Below are positions 5,194 to 6,174 of a stretch of 6,174 nt of DNA, one piece after another; position 1 is the first letter of the stretch, and every line of letters starts with the position of its first letter. The notes beneath the pieces were generated by a model, which ran no database searches, was not told the origin of the DNA, and was given only the letters and a program-made list of their open reading frames with translations. This DNA comes from Blastocatellia bacterium (GTDB taxonomy: Bacteria > Acidobacteriota > Blastocatellia > Pyrinomonadales > Pyrinomonadaceae). The translations under genes were made by a program, and so were the position numbers. Location: contig JACDAK010000067.1 in the NCBI GenBank assembly GCA_013695495.1, forward strand, positions 1 to 6,174, read 5' to 3'.

Positions 5194-5667
5194 CTAACCC
5201 ATCTTCTGCAGGGTGATGATCACCATCGGCGAATCCCCTGCGGTCTTGACATAGCTCACCCAAAAACCTTCGCTTGGGTATTGCAGCATTTTATACATGC
5301 CGCCATCGGGCCGCGCTTCAATTTCGCTGCCGAGCACGTCCTTCGATTTTGGCGCTCCGGTCAGCTTACCCTCGAAAGTTATAGAGATCGCACGGACATA
5401 CTTGTTTTCGTCGTAGATCACCCGCGCGCTCTCATCGCCGGAAAATTCGAAATAATCTTCGCCGTCCGTCGACTCTTTGGCTTTGCCGAGTTTGGAACGC
5501 GCTTCTTCGGCCGACATCCCTATCGCGACGCCGCGATAGTTCTTGTATACCGGCTTATCCTGAGCGATCGCCTGGATGGTGATCAGCGAAAGAACCAGGA
5601 TCGAGATCGTGGCTAACCGCGGCCCTCGGCCTGTTAGGATCGCCCTTTTCGAATAAATTGTGTTCAT
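5194..5667 (-). CDS. Secreted hypothetical protein with N-terminal signal peptide
   Basis: The product has 157 residues. A signal peptide is clear: positive start (MNTIYSKRAILTGRGPR), hydrophobic core ATISILVLSLITIQ and a likely signal peptidase I cut after AIA (AIA|QDKP), giving a mature protein of about 120 residues. The mature part begins YKNYRGVAIGMSAEEARSKL, which resembles the short G-M-x-x-E-E-a-x-x-x-L-G segment of BamE/SmpA-like proteins. It ends with a beta-rich region (YFEFSGDE, RVIYDENKYVRAISITFEG, GFWVSYVKT, MVIITLQKMG). It resembles hypothetical exported proteins that I associate with Acidobacteriota; no function is known to me. ATG 5667 is chosen because AAAGGAGG lies just before it and the promoter lies upstream. 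A longer frame back to 5829 would run through that promoter and has no signal-like start. Confidence 0.8.
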   Translation of the reverse strand: MNTIYSKRAILTGRGPRLATISILVLSLITIQAIAQDKPVYKNYRGVAIGMSAEEARSKLGKAKESTDGEDYFEFSGDESARVIYDENKYVRAISITFEGKLTGAPKSKDVLGSEIEARPDGGMYKMLQYPSEGFWVSYVKTAGDSPMVIITLQKMG

Positions 5668-5671
5668 GTCG

Positions 5672-5679
5672 CCTCCTTT
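5672..5679 (-). promoter_or_regulatory. Ribosome-binding site AAAGGAGG of the secreted protein
   Basis: A full Shine-Dalgarno sits four bases before ATG 5667 (slightly close). It fixes the start at 5667, rejects the 211-residue extended frame, and is much stronger than anything before pntA or pntB. Confidence 0.75.
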
Positions 5680-5779
5680 GTCCAGGGAGTGGTAGTGGTC
5701 ACGCCTACTTCCAACACAGATGCGGCCGGTAAGGCAGACTAGTTTTGAGAGTGTTGAAGTAACGTCCTTGAACGGTGTG

Positions 5780-5808
5780 ATTTTATTGCATTTCGAACGT
5801 TTTTTCAA
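5780..5808 (-). promoter_or_regulatory. Sigma-70-type promoter for the secreted hypothetical gene
   Basis: On the minus strand TTGAAA (5808-5803, 5/6) and TAAAAT (5785-5780, 5/6) are separated by exactly 17 bases. The predicted transcription start is near 5773, leaving a leader of about 105 bases before ATG 5667. It begins 18 bases after the stop of the chimeric ORF, so the secreted gene need not depend on that ORF. This is the best promoter match I found in the window. Confidence 0.6.
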
Positions 5809-5825
5809 GAATCTTTCGACGAGCG

Positions 5826-6158
5826 TCACCGCGCGTCTTCCCCCTTCCGTTCGAGGATCTCTTTCAAACTGGCGAGGCCCTCTTCAAAATCCTTTCCGAT
5901 GAGGTCGTCCATACTTACAAAAAGACTCATTACGTTGAAGGGACGCGGGATCTGCGTGCTGAATCCCCATCTGACCTTGGTCTGGGCATCGTTTAGTGCC
6001 TCGGTTGTCAGATACGCATCTGAGCTCGACTCGAACGCTTGAGAAAACGAAGTTGGGTGTCGATCCGCTGTCCCTCCAAAACTCATCCCGTACCACCAAA
6101 CGTGAACGCCGGAAACACTCGCGATGATCGGATCGATATTGTGAACGAATGGACCCAC
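5826..6158 (-). pseudogene. Chimeric ORF: Lgt N-terminus joined to C-terminus of an SRPBCC protein
   Basis: The frame is 110 residues long. Residues 1-28, MGPFVHNIDPIIASVSG then VHVWWYGMSFG, match the start of prolipoprotein diacylglyceryl transferase (Lgt), whose N-terminus typically has IDP, then a G-x-x-x-WYG stretch before the first membrane helix. Lgt is normally about 260-300 residues with seven membrane segments; none of those follow. From about residue 38 the sequence changes to FSQAFESSSDAYLTTEALND, AQTKVRWGFSTQIPRPFNVM and SLFVSMDDLIGKDFEEGLAS, then LKEILE. That is the C-terminal strand and long helix of an SRPBCC/polyketide-cyclase-like ligand-binding fold lacking its first half. 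The start is GTG 6158, directly preceded by TAA and a weak AAGGCGA ribosome-binding site. The junction is around 6045-6074. A deletion fusing two genes, or an assembly join, is the likely cause. It is probably non-functional for lipoprotein modification. Confidence 0.65.
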
Positions 6159-6174
6159 TTATTTCGCCTTTGCC

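Noticed and set aside
5668..5829. N-terminal extension of the secreted protein to 211 residues
   Set aside because: It would run through the promoter and leader, has no ribosome-binding site, and would bury the signal peptide 54 residues into the protein.

Overview
The window (about 6.2 kb, moderate GC) is bacterial chromosome, dominated by a minus-strand block around a proton-translocating NAD(P) transhydrogenase. Both pnt genes are intact and carry the family's key residues. Several genes around them look broken or chimeric. The secreted hypothetical protein, the Lgt-type N-terminus and the TPR protein are reminiscent of soil Acidobacteriota (Blastocatellia type). That placement is an impression from protein style, not a demonstrated assignment.

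Layout from left to right: (1) 1-527, minus, a class I SAM-dependent methyltransferase cut by the window edge. (2) 528-685, a divergent intergenic region with dyad symmetries and candidate promoter elements. (3) 686-1233, plus, a toxin-antitoxin locus: a BrnT-type toxin broken by a one-base frameshift and missing its C-terminal helix, running in frame into an intact CopG/BrnA-type ribbon-helix-helix antitoxin. (4) 1223-1845, minus, a TPR-repeat gene with two frameshifts and one nonsense codon. (5) 1850-3250, minus, pntB. (6) 3330-3536, minus, an unrecognised small gene that looks truncated. (7) 3542-5104, minus, pntA, with the alpha1 and alpha2 parts fused as in E. coli. (8) 5101-5169, minus, a possible 22-residue hydrophobic micro-ORF overlapping the pntA start. 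(9) 5194-5667, minus, a secreted hypothetical protein with its own promoter and strong ribosome-binding site. (10) 5826-6158, minus, a chimeric ORF: the first ~28 residues of prolipoprotein diacylglyceryl transferase (Lgt) joined to the C-terminal ~70 residues of an SRPBCC-fold protein.

Genes from pntA down to the TPR gene are closely spaced (5-nt gap, 79-nt gap, 4-nt gap) and were probably one transcript. The product is an inner-membrane enzyme that uses the proton gradient to make NADPH from NADH. The other genes show no functional link to it. The main theme is decay next to well-kept core genes: toxin, TPR gene, probably the small intra-pnt gene, and the Lgt/SRPBCC fusion. I see no rRNA, tRNA, CRISPR array, insertion sequence or integrase. 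I found no convincing new multi-gene system; the best leads are the toxin-dead, antitoxin-kept locus and the Lgt-SRPBCC junction.
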